From Roseibacillus sp. (GTDB taxonomy: Bacteria; Verrucomicrobiota; Verrucomicrobiia; Verrucomicrobiales; Akkermansiaceae), in the NCBI GenBank assembly GCA_029242545.1, contig JAQWTV010000169.1, positions 1 through 34,167 on the forward strand: a DNA stretch of 34,167 nt, written 5' to 3'. The notes beneath the pieces were generated by a model. It saw only the letters and a list, made by a program, of their open reading frames with translations. It was not told the DNA's origin and searched no databases. Both the position numbers and the translations under genes were made by a program. Positions 8,108 through 15,879 of the stretch are shown piece by piece (the stretch's first letter is position 1; every line of letters starts with the position of its first letter).

Positions 8108-9961
8108 TCACCTGATATTCTCAATCGCTTCCACCACTCGGGCCCCTTCTGCTCGCACCTTTTTCGGCATCACCGCTTTGACCTTGGCCATGGGCACCGC
8201 TCCGTCTCGCCCGAGGGCCTCCAGGGCATTAGCAGCGGCAAGCGACTCATAGACGTTCCCCTCATTGACAACCTTGACGAGGACCGGGAGAATCTTCGCG
8301 CTCTCCCCGATATGGCCCAGTGCTTCCGCGGCCACTACCCGCACATCAAACACCGGGTCATCGAGCAACTCCACCAAGTCGTCCATCAGTGGAGCCGCTT
8401 CCTTGCCAAGCATCAGTGCTCCCGTTGCTCCCCAGTAGCGCATCAGAGGCGATTCATGCTGCGCACATTTCCTGAAGAAGGAAAACCCCGGACCCAAATC
8501 ACCACGGACGGCCTTGCTGGCAGCGGTAAGGACCTCATCGGCTGGATAATCCTCACTCTGGGTAAATTCGTAGATGGTTCCGGATCCAGACAGACCGGCA
8601 TACATCCCCTCCGGGATCAGCCCCGTGTCCCGCGTTCTCAACACCTCGTTCCACAACTTCGTTCGCAGACCATTAAACACGTCCCGGTGCTCCTTTTCGC
8701 CGGCCAGGTTGCGAATCTGGAAGGGATCATTCTTAATTATATACAACTCTTCAGCCTGCTTCCGTTTCCAGAAGCGCGCCTGCACGTCGTTGCACTTCCC
8801 CGCCTTGAAGGCCTCATACCACGAGCCCATGCTGGCCAGAACGCGAAAGGGATAGGTGTAGGCCTGACCCAGAGGGCGGTGTGGCGAAAAATTGTGCACG
8901 TAGAGATGCTCCTTAGTGCGGATCGCGCGCACGGTGTCATAGCGCTCGTCCATCCGCCCGCGGAAGAGATAGACTAATTCACGCTCCTGAGCTCCAGGAC
9001 CGAGGAAGGGCCGACCTTCCCATATGCCAGGAATCTCGAGGCCACAAAGATTCGCGGCAGTGGCCGGAAAGTCCACAAAAGCCACCAGTTGATCGGATGT
9101 CTCTCCGGGCTTCCCTGGTGCAAGATGCTTCCACTTTTCCGGGAAGCGAATGATGAGCGGAACCCGCGATCCCGAGTCGTGAATGTTACGCTTCCCTCGC
9201 GGGAGCGCGCCGCCATGATCCGCGTAATAAAACACTATAGTGTTCTCCGCCTCCCCCATTTCCTCCAGCTCGCGCAATTTGTCCCCCACCCACTTGTCCA
9301 TCAGAAAAAGGTTGTCGAAGTAGCGAGACCAGTTTTCGCGGATGACCGGGGTATCCGGGTGGTAGGGCGGTAGCACGACCTTACCGGGCGGCACGATCCG
9401 CCGAGGCGGGTTCTCCTTAATACGTCCGCGGTAGGCCTTATCCGTGGTCTGCCCCTCGTGGGAAAGAGTGGTATTAAACACGGCGAAGAAGGGCTGGTCT
9501 TTCTTCCGGTTCCTGTAATGCGCTCTGCCGTTGCTCTCGTGCCAACCCACGTCCTTCCAACTCGCACGCTTCCCATTGATCGACATATTGTAGTCTGTCT
9601 TCGAATTGTTGGTGCAATAGTAGCCGGCTTTCCGGAATACCTGCGGGTAGTAAACTACCGCCCCGGACACGGGCACACTGCTGCGGTGGTTATGAATCCC
9701 CAGGGTAGAGGCGTTCATTCCCGTTATCAGCGTAGAGCGCGCCGCGGAGCAGACCGGCGCCGAGGAAAAGGCGTTGAGATATTTCACCCCCTGCTTCGAA
9801 AACCGATCAAGATGAGGCGTCTGGGCCTGGACGTCCCCGTAGCACCCGAGATAAGGGCTGTTGTCCTCACTCGTGATCCAGAGGATGTTAGGCCGATTCG
9901 CTCCTTGGGAAAGAAGCGAGCCCCACAGGAGTAGAAGGGCAAGAGATAAGATACGGTCCAT
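8108..9961 (-). CDS. Secreted sulfatase with C-terminal HEAT-like repeats (CSAAR; heparan N-sulfatase-like)
   Basis: 617 residues from the ATG at 9961 (a TTG two codons upstream is the only longer option). Signal peptide MDRILSLALLLLWGSLLSQG is followed by RPNILWITSEDNSPYLGCYG and the FGly motif Cys71-Ser-Ala-Ala-Arg75. The WITSEDNSPYLGCYGD block and FYYADHGGALPRGKRNI resemble the N-sulfoglucosamine sulfohydrolase-like subfamily, so sulfamate or sulfate ester hydrolysis on a glycan is likely, substrate unproven. From about residue 500 to the end there are helical repeats of HEAT type: LMRYWGATGALMLGKEAAP, then DPVFDVRVVAAEALGHIGE, then VYESLAAANALEALGRDG. These repeats usually bind other macromolecules. 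This is the only minus-strand member of the island and is divergent from the sulfatase at 10095. Confidence 0.9.
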   Translation of the reverse strand: MDRILSLALLLLWGSLLSQGANRPNILWITSEDNSPYLGCYGDVQAQTPHLDRFSKQGVKYLNAFSSAPVCSAARSTLITGMNASTLGIHNHRSSVPVSGAVVYYPQVFRKAGYYCTNNSKTDYNMSINGKRASWKDVGWHESNGRAHYRNRKKDQPFFAVFNTTLSHEGQTTDKAYRGRIKENPPRRIVPPGKVVLPPYHPDTPVIRENWSRYFDNLFLMDKWVGDKLRELEEMGEAENTIVFYYADHGGALPRGKRNIHDSGSRVPLIIRFPEKWKHLAPGKPGETSDQLVAFVDFPATAANLCGLEIPGIWEGRPFLGPGAQERELVYLFRGRMDERYDTVRAIRTKEHLYVHNFSPHRPLGQAYTYPFRVLASMGSWYEAFKAGKCNDVQARFWKRKQAEELYIIKNDPFQIRNLAGEKEHRDVFNGLRTKLWNEVLRTRDTGLIPEGMYAGLSGSGTIYEFTQSEDYPADEVLTAASKAVRGDLGPGFSFFRKCAQHESPLMRYWGATGALMLGKEAAPLMDDLVELLDDPVFDVRVVAAEALGHIGESAKILPVLVKVVNEGNVYESLAAANALEALGRDGAVPMAKVKAVMPKKVRAEGARVVEAIENIR

Positions 9962-10094
9962 GGACAAGCCTTAGCCGCAGAAAGCGCCCAAGGCAACACC
10001 ACCGCACTGGGAACTCTCCGCTGCGACCCACAATACACTGAACCGGTAACTTTTCCTTTGTGGGAGCCTGAGTCTCGCTAGCCTGCCTCCTCAG

Positions 10095-11711
10095 ATGAAT
10101 CGCCTCCTTGTTTTCTTCGCCCTGATCGGGACTTCTCTGGCTTCACATGCAGCGCCAGACAAAAAGCCCAATATCGTCTTCCTGTTTGCTGATGATCTGG
10201 GGCGCTATGCCTCCGCATATTCCGATCCGCAACGCCCCTCGGCAAACGACATCGTCTCCACTCCCGTGTTTGACCGGATTGCCGGAGAGGGAGCCCTAGG
10301 CTGGAACGTTTTTGTCTCTGCTCCTTCCTGCTCTCCCTCACGGGCCGCCCTGATTTCAGGGCGACACTTTTTCCGCAATGGCTCCCATTCCCAGCTTCAC
10401 TCCCCATGGCACGGGAATCGCGCGGAGGACCCTTGGAATGAAGTTAAAGGCTTCGGGCTGCTTTTGCAGGAAGCCGGATATCACATCGGATGGTCCCACA
10501 AAATGCATATCGCTGAAGACCGGATGGGCGGGAAACAAAACAACTTCCGATCTGCCGGCGCAAAGGTGAATCAGTTTTCGCAAAACGTAAGCAGGGCAAT
10601 CGGCGAAGACGATAACAAGGCCTCTATTAAAAAAGCAAAGCAGCAACTCTACGACGAATGCCGCAAAAATTTCCGGTCCTTTTTATCAAAACGAAAGCCC
10701 GGGCAGCCTTTTTACTATTCTTTCCATCCAACCAACCCCCACCGCAAATGGACTAAGGGCTCGGGGAAAAGGCTCTGGGGCCTGAACCCGGATGCGCTCG
10801 CCAAGGTCATGCCCCCTTTCCTTCCCAACGTCCCCGAGGTCAGAGAAGACCTTGCCGATTATCTCGGGGAAGGCATGGCATTTGACCGGAGCTGTCAGGA
10901 AATTATCAGCGAACTGGAGAGCCTTGGCGAACTGGATAATACCCTGCTGGTTATTTCCGGGGATCACGGCGCTCCCGGGTTTCCTCGCGGCAAGACCAAC
11001 TGCTATGACTTTGGAGCCCGAGTCCTATTTGCCGCCCGCTGGCCAGGCTACATGGAGCCTGGCCAGGTCATCAGCAAGCCCGTCTCCCTGATTGACCTTG
11101 CGCCTACCTTTCTGGCCGCAGCCGGGCTGAAATCGGAAACTGGAATGAATGGGCAGAACTTGTTGCCATCCCTCGCCAAGGGAGATCACAGCAAGCTTAG
11201 AGGCTGGGCCCTCATTGGCCGGGAGACCCATGTCAATACCGCCAGAGGCGGCCTGCCTTACCCGACTAGGGCCCTGCGAACGGAGGATTATCTCCTGATC
11301 ATGAACTTCGCCCCTGATCGGGCTCCCATGGGCGAGCCCCTTAAACTTAACGACCCCAATCCTCCATCCTACCAGCAGCTGGAGAACAGCACCAGGCTCG
11401 CCTTCGGCGACATCGATGCCGGCCCTACCAAGGCATGGATGGTGATGAATAGAAATAATCCCAAATACGCACGGCACTGGGCTCTCGGATTCGGGCCCCG
11501 CCCAGCGGAGGAATTTTATGACCTCACCAGCGATCCTCACCAGGTCAACAATCTTGCGAGCAATAAGGCCTATGACGCAATTCGTGAAGGGTTGCGGGGG
11601 CTTCTCATGGATGAACTTCGCCGGAATAAGGACCCCCGGCTAAATGGAGACACCTTTGACAAGCCTCCGTATAATAAAGGAACCCGCCCTGGCCAGACTC
11701 GGCGACAGTAA
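10095..11711 (+). CDS. Secreted sulfatase (CSPSR; heparan N-sulfatase-like)
   Basis: 538 residues. The signal peptide MNRLLVFFALIGTSLASHAA leads into KPNIVFLFADDLGRYASAYS, with metal-binding Asp33/Asp34. The FGly motif is Cys79-Ser-Pro-Ser-Arg83, fully consensus, followed by AALISGRHFFRNGSHSQLH. YSFHPTNPHRKW, VISGDHGAPGFPRGKTNCYD and EEFYDLTSDPHQVNNLA complete the fold. GDHGAPGFPRGK with the downstream YDFGARV is like N-sulfoglucosamine sulfohydrolase-type enzymes and similar to the HEAT-containing neighbour, so both may act on related glycans; that is inference. The short leader ends CCTCCTCAG before the ATG, without any Shine-Dalgarno. Confidence 0.92.
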   Translation: MNRLLVFFALIGTSLASHAAPDKKPNIVFLFADDLGRYASAYSDPQRPSANDIVSTPVFDRIAGEGALGWNVFVSAPSCSPSRAALISGRHFFRNGSHSQLHSPWHGNRAEDPWNEVKGFGLLLQEAGYHIGWSHKMHIAEDRMGGKQNNFRSAGAKVNQFSQNVSRAIGEDDNKASIKKAKQQLYDECRKNFRSFLSKRKPGQPFYYSFHPTNPHRKWTKGSGKRLWGLNPDALAKVMPPFLPNVPEVREDLADYLGEGMAFDRSCQEIISELESLGELDNTLLVISGDHGAPGFPRGKTNCYDFGARVLFAARWPGYMEPGQVISKPVSLIDLAPTFLAAAGLKSETGMNGQNLLPSLAKGDHSKLRGWALIGRETHVNTARGGLPYPTRALRTEDYLLIMNFAPDRAPMGEPLKLNDPNPPSYQQLENSTRLAFGDIDAGPTKAWMVMNRNNPKYARHWALGFGPRPAEEFYDLTSDPHQVNNLASNKAYDAIREGLRGLLMDELRRNKDPRLNGDTFDKPPYNKGTRPGQTRRQ

Positions 11712-11744
11712 GGAGAAAAGTCGATCGCTCTACTTGCAGACAAG

Positions 11745-11769
11745 GCCTGCCCTTGCTAAGGGCGCAGGC
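11745..11769 (+). terminator. Hairpin after the CSPSR sulfatase, possible terminator
   Basis: GCCTG-CCCTT (11745-11754) can pair with AAGGG-CAGGC (11758-11769) around a GCT loop, interrupted by a CG bulge. It stands 34 bases after the sulfatase stop and just before the next start at 11789. There is no T-run after it, so termination would not be classical; it may instead act in mRNA stability. Confidence 0.35.
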
Positions 11770-11788
11770 TCCCCACACGAGCATATCC

Positions 11789-12322
11789 ATGCGCTACCTC
11801 GTAAAAGTTTTTCTCTACCAGATTGAGCCAGAAATCTGGCGCCGCTTTTCGATTCCCTCTGAAGCGACCTTCCGACAGCTCCATGATGCCATCCAGCAGT
11901 CCATGGGATGGGAGGACAAACAGTGGCATGAATTTCGTCACGGCAAGGGCAAGCGCCTTCTGGACGTCATCGGCCCGGACCATGAGGAGGTAGAAAAAGG
12001 AGCGAGCTTTCAGGAGGAGGGATCTATTTCGATCAAGCAGTTCATCGGCCGGCGGCATTTCCCCGTCCGCCTGCTCTATCGCTACGACTTTAATGAAGAG
12101 TGGGTTCACGAAATCTGTATCGAGGGGAAAACTGATAAGGGGGAAGGGGATCTTCCCATTCTGATCGAGGGGGCACGTTCCTGTCCCCCCGAGAATTCTG
12201 GGGGCGCTTTCGGCTACATGGCGGCCCTCAACGGCGACCTCATGTGGCTTGAAGATGATTACGACCCTGAGGCCTTCAGCCCACAAGCAGTGCAATTTAC
12301 AAAACCCCGAGCCCGCAAATAA
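11789..12322 (+). CDS. PRiA4_ORF3-family protein
   Basis: 177 residues from the ATG at 11789, where the conserved family start MRYLVKVFLYQIEPEIWRRF begins; a TTG 12 codons upstream in frame is less likely. The pattern of PEIWRRFSIPSEATFRQLHD, then AIQQSMGWEDKQWHEF, LLYRYDFNEEWVHEI and a GGAFGYMAAL block before a terminal DPEAFSP is that of the plasmid pRiA4b ORF-3-like domain. Its biochemical role is not known; the proteins are cytoplasmic (no signal peptide here). The C-terminal Cys-Pro-Pro-Glu-Asn segment that normally follows the strand RSCPPEN is intact. It has no evident link to the sulfatases around it. It is convergent with the phosphatase at 12333, with only 10 bases between the stops. 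Confidence 0.85.
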   Translation: MRYLVKVFLYQIEPEIWRRFSIPSEATFRQLHDAIQQSMGWEDKQWHEFRHGKGKRLLDVIGPDHEEVEKGASFQEEGSISIKQFIGRRHFPVRLLYRYDFNEEWVHEICIEGKTDKGEGDLPILIEGARSCPPENSGGAFGYMAALNGDLMWLEDDYDPEAFSPQAVQFTKPRARK

Positions 12323-12330
12323 GCGGGCTC
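12309..12330. terminator. Perfect hairpin between convergent genes, likely bidirectional terminator
   Basis: GAGCCCGC (12309-12316) and GCGGGCTC (12323-12330) form an 8-base-pair GC-rich stem with a six-base loop. The loop contains the TAA stop of the PRiA4_ORF3 gene. On the minus strand the stem is followed by GGGGTTTTG, a short T-run, so it fits best as the terminator of the phosphatase gene while it may also stop plus-strand transcription. Confidence 0.6.
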
Positions 12331-12332
12331 GC

Positions 12333-13010
12333 TCATCCCTTGAGGTAGAGGGCTACATTATCACTCCTGCGCTCTCCCTCTTCATTACACTGCCAACAGG
12401 TGCCGCTCTCGACATCAAGAGCGGTGAGCCACTGCCCGGCGTAAGCCCAGGTATCGATGCATATTGCGTGCCCGAGATTAGCAGGAACTCCACCCTTCTG
12501 AGCCGTGTGCCCACACACCATGGTCTTCCCACTCCGATGAGGAGGCACTTTTCTGAACTTCTCCCAAAAAAGCATGAAGGGATCCTGGTCCTTTAGCGCG
12601 AGGTGCGAAGCCGCATTGGCATGAACAAAAAAGTGCGCCTCTGATTCATGGAACGGAAGGCCTCCCTCAATAAATTCCCAGTGCTCTCCCGGAATCGACT
12701 GAAGACTCTCGTCGTCGTAGGATGCAAGGGTCGAATTTCCTCCCACTCCTTCTCCCATCCACCGGGCCAGAGCAGGGGCTGAGTCCCTTGCCTCAAGCAT
12801 CATGATCTCATGGTTTCCCATCAGGCTTATTACCCGGGTTCGCTCGCGAAGCTCTAGAATTGTATCGATGACCCCCTTGGTATCTGGACCGCGGTCGACA
12901 TAGTCTCCCAGCGTCACAACCGTATCCTCTTCATTAATCCCAGCGTAGTCGATCAACCCACAAAGGGACGATCTGCATCCATGTATATCCCCAATTGCAA
13001 TAGTGCGCAT
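12333..13010 (-). CDS. PPP-family serine/threonine-type metallophosphoesterase
   Basis: 225 residues. All core motifs of the PPP/ApaH-like phosphatases are present: GDIHG at 7-11 (Asp8, His10), GDYVDRG at 35-41, GNHE at 65-68, and later HFFVHANA and MVCGHTAQ with the remaining metal-binding His residues. These enzymes use two metal ions to hydrolyse phosphoesters; bacterial members act on phosphoproteins or on nucleotides such as diadenosine tetraphosphate, and which applies here cannot be told. No signal peptide, so cytoplasmic. The ATG at 13010 starts directly at the first conserved strand (MRTIAIGDIHG). It is divergent from the CSTSR sulfatase, with 74 bases between starts that must hold both promoters. 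Confidence 0.9.
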   Translation of the reverse strand: MRTIAIGDIHGCRSSLCGLIDYAGINEEDTVVTLGDYVDRGPDTKGVIDTILELRERTRVISLMGNHEIMMLEARDSAPALARWMGEGVGGNSTLASYDDESLQSIPGEHWEFIEGGLPFHESEAHFFVHANAASHLALKDQDPFMLFWEKFRKVPPHRSGKTMVCGHTAQKGGVPANLGHAICIDTWAYAGQWLTALDVESGTCWQCNEEGERRSDNVALYLKG

Positions 13011-13084
13011 GCCGTGCTGGAACCATACGCCCTCTTACCTCCCGACTTGCAAGTTCCATTCCCTCCATCCAACCTTTTCTGCCC

Positions 13085-14674
13085 ATGCCACTATTCCTGT
13101 TCTCCGCCCTTGCTACAGGCCTCCTGCTCTTTTTCTCCAGTGGGACAGGGCGCGCCACTGATCCCAACATCATCGTGTTCCTCGCAGATGACATGGGAAT
13201 GGGGGACACCTCGGTCTACCAGGACTGGACCGGCAATAAGGATGACCGGCAACTCCATACCCCCAACATGGAGCGTATCGCCAACATGGGTTTGCGGTTC
13301 ATGGATGCTCACTCCCCGCACAGCCGCTGCAGCACCTCTCGCTACGCGCTACTCACCGGGCGCTATTGCTGGCGTAGTTCGCTTAAATACTGGGTTCTTT
13401 TTGGGGTCCAGTGTGACCCCTTGATCGAAAAGCCCCGCCCCACAATTGCCTCCTTTCTCCGTAACAATGGATATCGGACCGGGATGGTGGGAAAATGGCA
13501 CCTTGGCATCGAATATCGACGCGAGGACGGTAGCCCCTCCAAGGGCTGGGCGGATGCCGATCTCACCAAGCCACTCGCAGATGGGCCAACCGACCATGGC
13601 TTTGACTTTTTTTATGGCATTTCCCGGAGTCACCCGACCTCAGGGCCCGGTGGCAAGCACCCCAATGGGGCAGACCAGCAGAGGGGCCCCGGATGGATTC
13701 ACAATCGCCGGATTGTGGGCGCAACCGGAAACGGGAAGGAGCTCGATGGGTCCTATGTCCTCGCAAAGATTGGGCCCACTCTGCATGCCAAGGCCTTCGA
13801 TTTCCTCCGGAGTGCAACTGCATCAAAAAAGCCGTTTTTCCTCTACTTTGCCAGTCCCGCCAACCACACCCCTCACACTCCCTGCAAGTCCATGGCTGGC
13901 CGCAAGGTTGCGGGAGCAAGCCAGCATGTGGATGGCAGACCAACGGGCAGTAAGCGGCTGGACTTTATTCATGAGAATGATGTTCAGGTCGGGCTCCTTC
14001 TCGACTACCTTCAAAGAGCCGCTGACCCCCGCCGCCCCGGACATAAGCTTCTCGATAACACCCTCTTCATCTTCACAAGCGACAACGGCGCGGAAAACAG
14101 GTCCAAGACCGCCACCGGCCCCCTTCGAAGTAACAAGGGATCCACATATGAAGGTGGACACCGTATTCCCTTCTTCGCCTCTTGGCCAGCCGGGAAGCTG
14201 GGCGACGGACGGCCAAAAACCCCGGGAAGAACCTCTACCCGGCTTCTTGCTCTCAACGACCTGTTTGCCACGTTTGCGCAAATTCTCGGCAAGTCCCTGC
14301 CAGACCTTTCCAAGGGAGAGATTGGAGCGGAGGACAGCACCTCGCAACTGGCAGCCCTCCGTGGGGAAGCCTGCCCTCCTCGACCTCCGGTTTTCCCGAA
14401 TGACCATAACGAGGCGTCCAGAAAGAACTCTGAGCAGCGGGCGGTGGTCGCAGTCCGCTCCAATGCCTGTCCCCTAAAGGGCCAATGGAAACTTTTCCTG
14501 GACCATCGTTTCGCCCTTGAGGGAGAGCTTCACCCTACCGAGCTCTACAACCTCGAAACAGACCAGTTCGAACAGAGGAACCTGCTGAATGACCCTGCCG
14601 CTAAGACCGCCCTGGACTTCCTTCTGAAAGAGGCAACCAAGGCACGGGGAGACAACGGCTCCACGAGACCATAG
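13085..14674 (+). CDS. Secreted sulfatase with off-consensus CSTSR active site
   Basis: 529 residues. Signal peptide MPLFLFSALATGLLLFFSSG, then DPNIIVFLADDMGMGDTSVY with Asp35/Asp36. The FGly site reads HSRCSTSRYALLTGRYCWRS: Cys82-Ser-Thr84-Ser-Arg86, so the residue normally Pro or Ala is Thr. The rest is a normal sulfatase of the arylsulfatase type: MVGKWHLGIEYR, GFDFFYGISRSHPTSGPGGK, FFLYFASPANHTPHTPC, IFTSDNGAENRS, GSTYEGGHRIPFFASWPAGK and ELYNLETDQFEQRNL. It is expected to hydrolyse sulfate esters outside the cytoplasm. Whether the formylglycine-generating enzyme accepts this motif decides whether it is active. Substrate unknown. Confidence 0.9.
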   Translation: MPLFLFSALATGLLLFFSSGTGRATDPNIIVFLADDMGMGDTSVYQDWTGNKDDRQLHTPNMERIANMGLRFMDAHSPHSRCSTSRYALLTGRYCWRSSLKYWVLFGVQCDPLIEKPRPTIASFLRNNGYRTGMVGKWHLGIEYRREDGSPSKGWADADLTKPLADGPTDHGFDFFYGISRSHPTSGPGGKHPNGADQQRGPGWIHNRRIVGATGNGKELDGSYVLAKIGPTLHAKAFDFLRSATASKKPFFLYFASPANHTPHTPCKSMAGRKVAGASQHVDGRPTGSKRLDFIHENDVQVGLLLDYLQRAADPRRPGHKLLDNTLFIFTSDNGAENRSKTATGPLRSNKGSTYEGGHRIPFFASWPAGKLGDGRPKTPGRTSTRLLALNDLFATFAQILGKSLPDLSKGEIGAEDSTSQLAALRGEACPPRPPVFPNDHNEASRKNSEQRAVVAVRSNACPLKGQWKLFLDHRFALEGELHPTELYNLETDQFEQRNLLNDPAAKTALDFLLKEATKARGDNGSTRP

Positions 14675-14751
14675 CGCGGGGCTCTCCCTGCTTTTACCAC
14701 TCACACCGCTTCCCGCTTGCAGAACCCTGACTCCTTTTCTTTGCTGAAACG

Positions 14752-15813
14752 ATGAAACGCACAGTCTTTCTTGGCACCTATACCAACGGCGAGAGTAAAG
14801 GGATCTATTCCTGCCGCTTTGACGATGTCGCCGGCACATTATCGGGGTTCCGCCTCGCGGCCGAAACGCCGAGCCCTTCCTTCCTTGCTCTGCACCCAAA
14901 CGGGAAGTTCCTCTATGCCGTTAATGAGACCAACGATTTCGATAGCGAAGCTTCTGGTTCGGTAACCGCCTACCGCATTACCGACCCGAGCAACGGGGTG
15001 TTGGAAAAACTCAACACCGTCAGCTCCCATGGAGCACACCCCTGCCATCTCGTTCTTTCTCCAGAGAACGATGCCGTCATTGTTGCGAATTACACAGGGT
15101 CGACCGTCACCACGATTGAGATCCGGGATGACGGATCCCTCGGTAAAACCCTTAATCGAATTCTCCACAAGGGTTCGAGTGTCCTCAACCCCCGGCAGGC
15201 AGAGCCCCACCCCCACGCCGTCAACCTCGACCCCGCCAACAGGTTTGTATTCATCTCCGACCTGGGAATGGACCAGATCGTCCGCTACGAACTCGAAAAG
15301 GGGGGGCGTCTCAGCGAACGCCGCGGGGCAACCACGGTCGACCCGGGAGCGGGGCCACGCCACTTCGCTTTCCACCCGAAGGCCGCGTTCGGCTATGTCC
15401 TCAACGAGATCACCCGCACGATCACGGCCTTCCGCTACAGCCAGTCCAGCGGCAAGCTCACAGAAATCCAGACCATCTCCACTGTCCCTGATGGGTGGTC
15501 CCGGGGATCCACCGCGGAAATCTTCGTCCATCCCAGCGGAAGATTTCTTTACGCCTCCAATCGTGGCCATGACAGCATCGCCTGTTTTCACATCCACCAA
15601 GGTTGCGGAAAACTGAGCCTGGTCGACCTCGAGAAGACCGGGGGGCGAACCCCGCGCAACTTCAACCTGGACCCTTCTGGTAAGTGGATCATCGCGGCCA
15701 ACCAGTTCAGCGGGGACCTTCATGTCTTTTCCATCAATCAGAAAACTGGCGCCCTCGACCCGGCTGGGGGGCGCCTCGAAATACCTAATCCCGTCTGCGT
15801 GGTTTTCCTCTAA
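14752..15813 (+). CDS. Lactonase-family seven-bladed beta-propeller (6-phosphogluconolactonase-like)
   Basis: 353 residues, typical length for the lactonase (Pgl/YbhE-type) family. The repeating blades are visible as PSFLALHPNGKFLYAVNE near 41-58, PCHLVLSPENDAVIVANY, PHAVNLDPANRFVFISDLG, PRHFAFHPKAAFGYVLNE, EIFVHPSGRFLYASNRGHD and PRNFNLDPSGKWIIAANQ. Family members hydrolyse sugar lactones such as 6-phosphogluconolactone or related cyclic carboxylates. It starts straight into the first blade (MKRTVFLGTYTNGESKGIYS) with no signal peptide, so it should be cytoplasmic, unlike the sulfatases around it. In this context a role in catabolism of a sugar released by the sulfatase pathway is possible but only inferred. 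A hairpin and T-run follow its stop. Confidence 0.88.
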   Translation: MKRTVFLGTYTNGESKGIYSCRFDDVAGTLSGFRLAAETPSPSFLALHPNGKFLYAVNETNDFDSEASGSVTAYRITDPSNGVLEKLNTVSSHGAHPCHLVLSPENDAVIVANYTGSTVTTIEIRDDGSLGKTLNRILHKGSSVLNPRQAEPHPHAVNLDPANRFVFISDLGMDQIVRYELEKGGRLSERRGATTVDPGAGPRHFAFHPKAAFGYVLNEITRTITAFRYSQSSGKLTEIQTISTVPDGWSRGSTAEIFVHPSGRFLYASNRGHDSIACFHIHQGCGKLSLVDLEKTGGRTPRNFNLDPSGKWIIAANQFSGDLHVFSINQKTGALDPAGGRLEIPNPVCVVFL

Positions 15814-15820
15814 ATATCCC

Positions 15821-15854
15821 GCTCCGGCGTTCCCATACAACCCGGAGCTCTTTT
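15821..15854 (+). terminator. Rho-independent-type terminator after the lactonase gene
   Basis: GCTCCGG (15821-15827) pairs perfectly with CCGGAGC (15842-15848) around a 14-base loop and is followed directly by TCTTTT. It begins eight bases after the lactonase stop and separates it from the next sulfatase, which starts at 15880. Confidence 0.55.
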
Positions 15855-15879
15855 GCTCACCTCTCTCCTCATCCCAATC

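Noticed and set aside
13446..14477. 343-residue plus-strand frame inside the CSTSR sulfatase
   Set aside because: It is in another frame of a clear sulfatase, rich in Pro/Ser/Arg and without motifs.
14839..15840. 333-residue minus-strand open frame opposite the lactonase gene
   Set aside because: The plus-strand frame has clear repeated propeller blades; the minus-strand frame has none and runs over the terminator hairpin.
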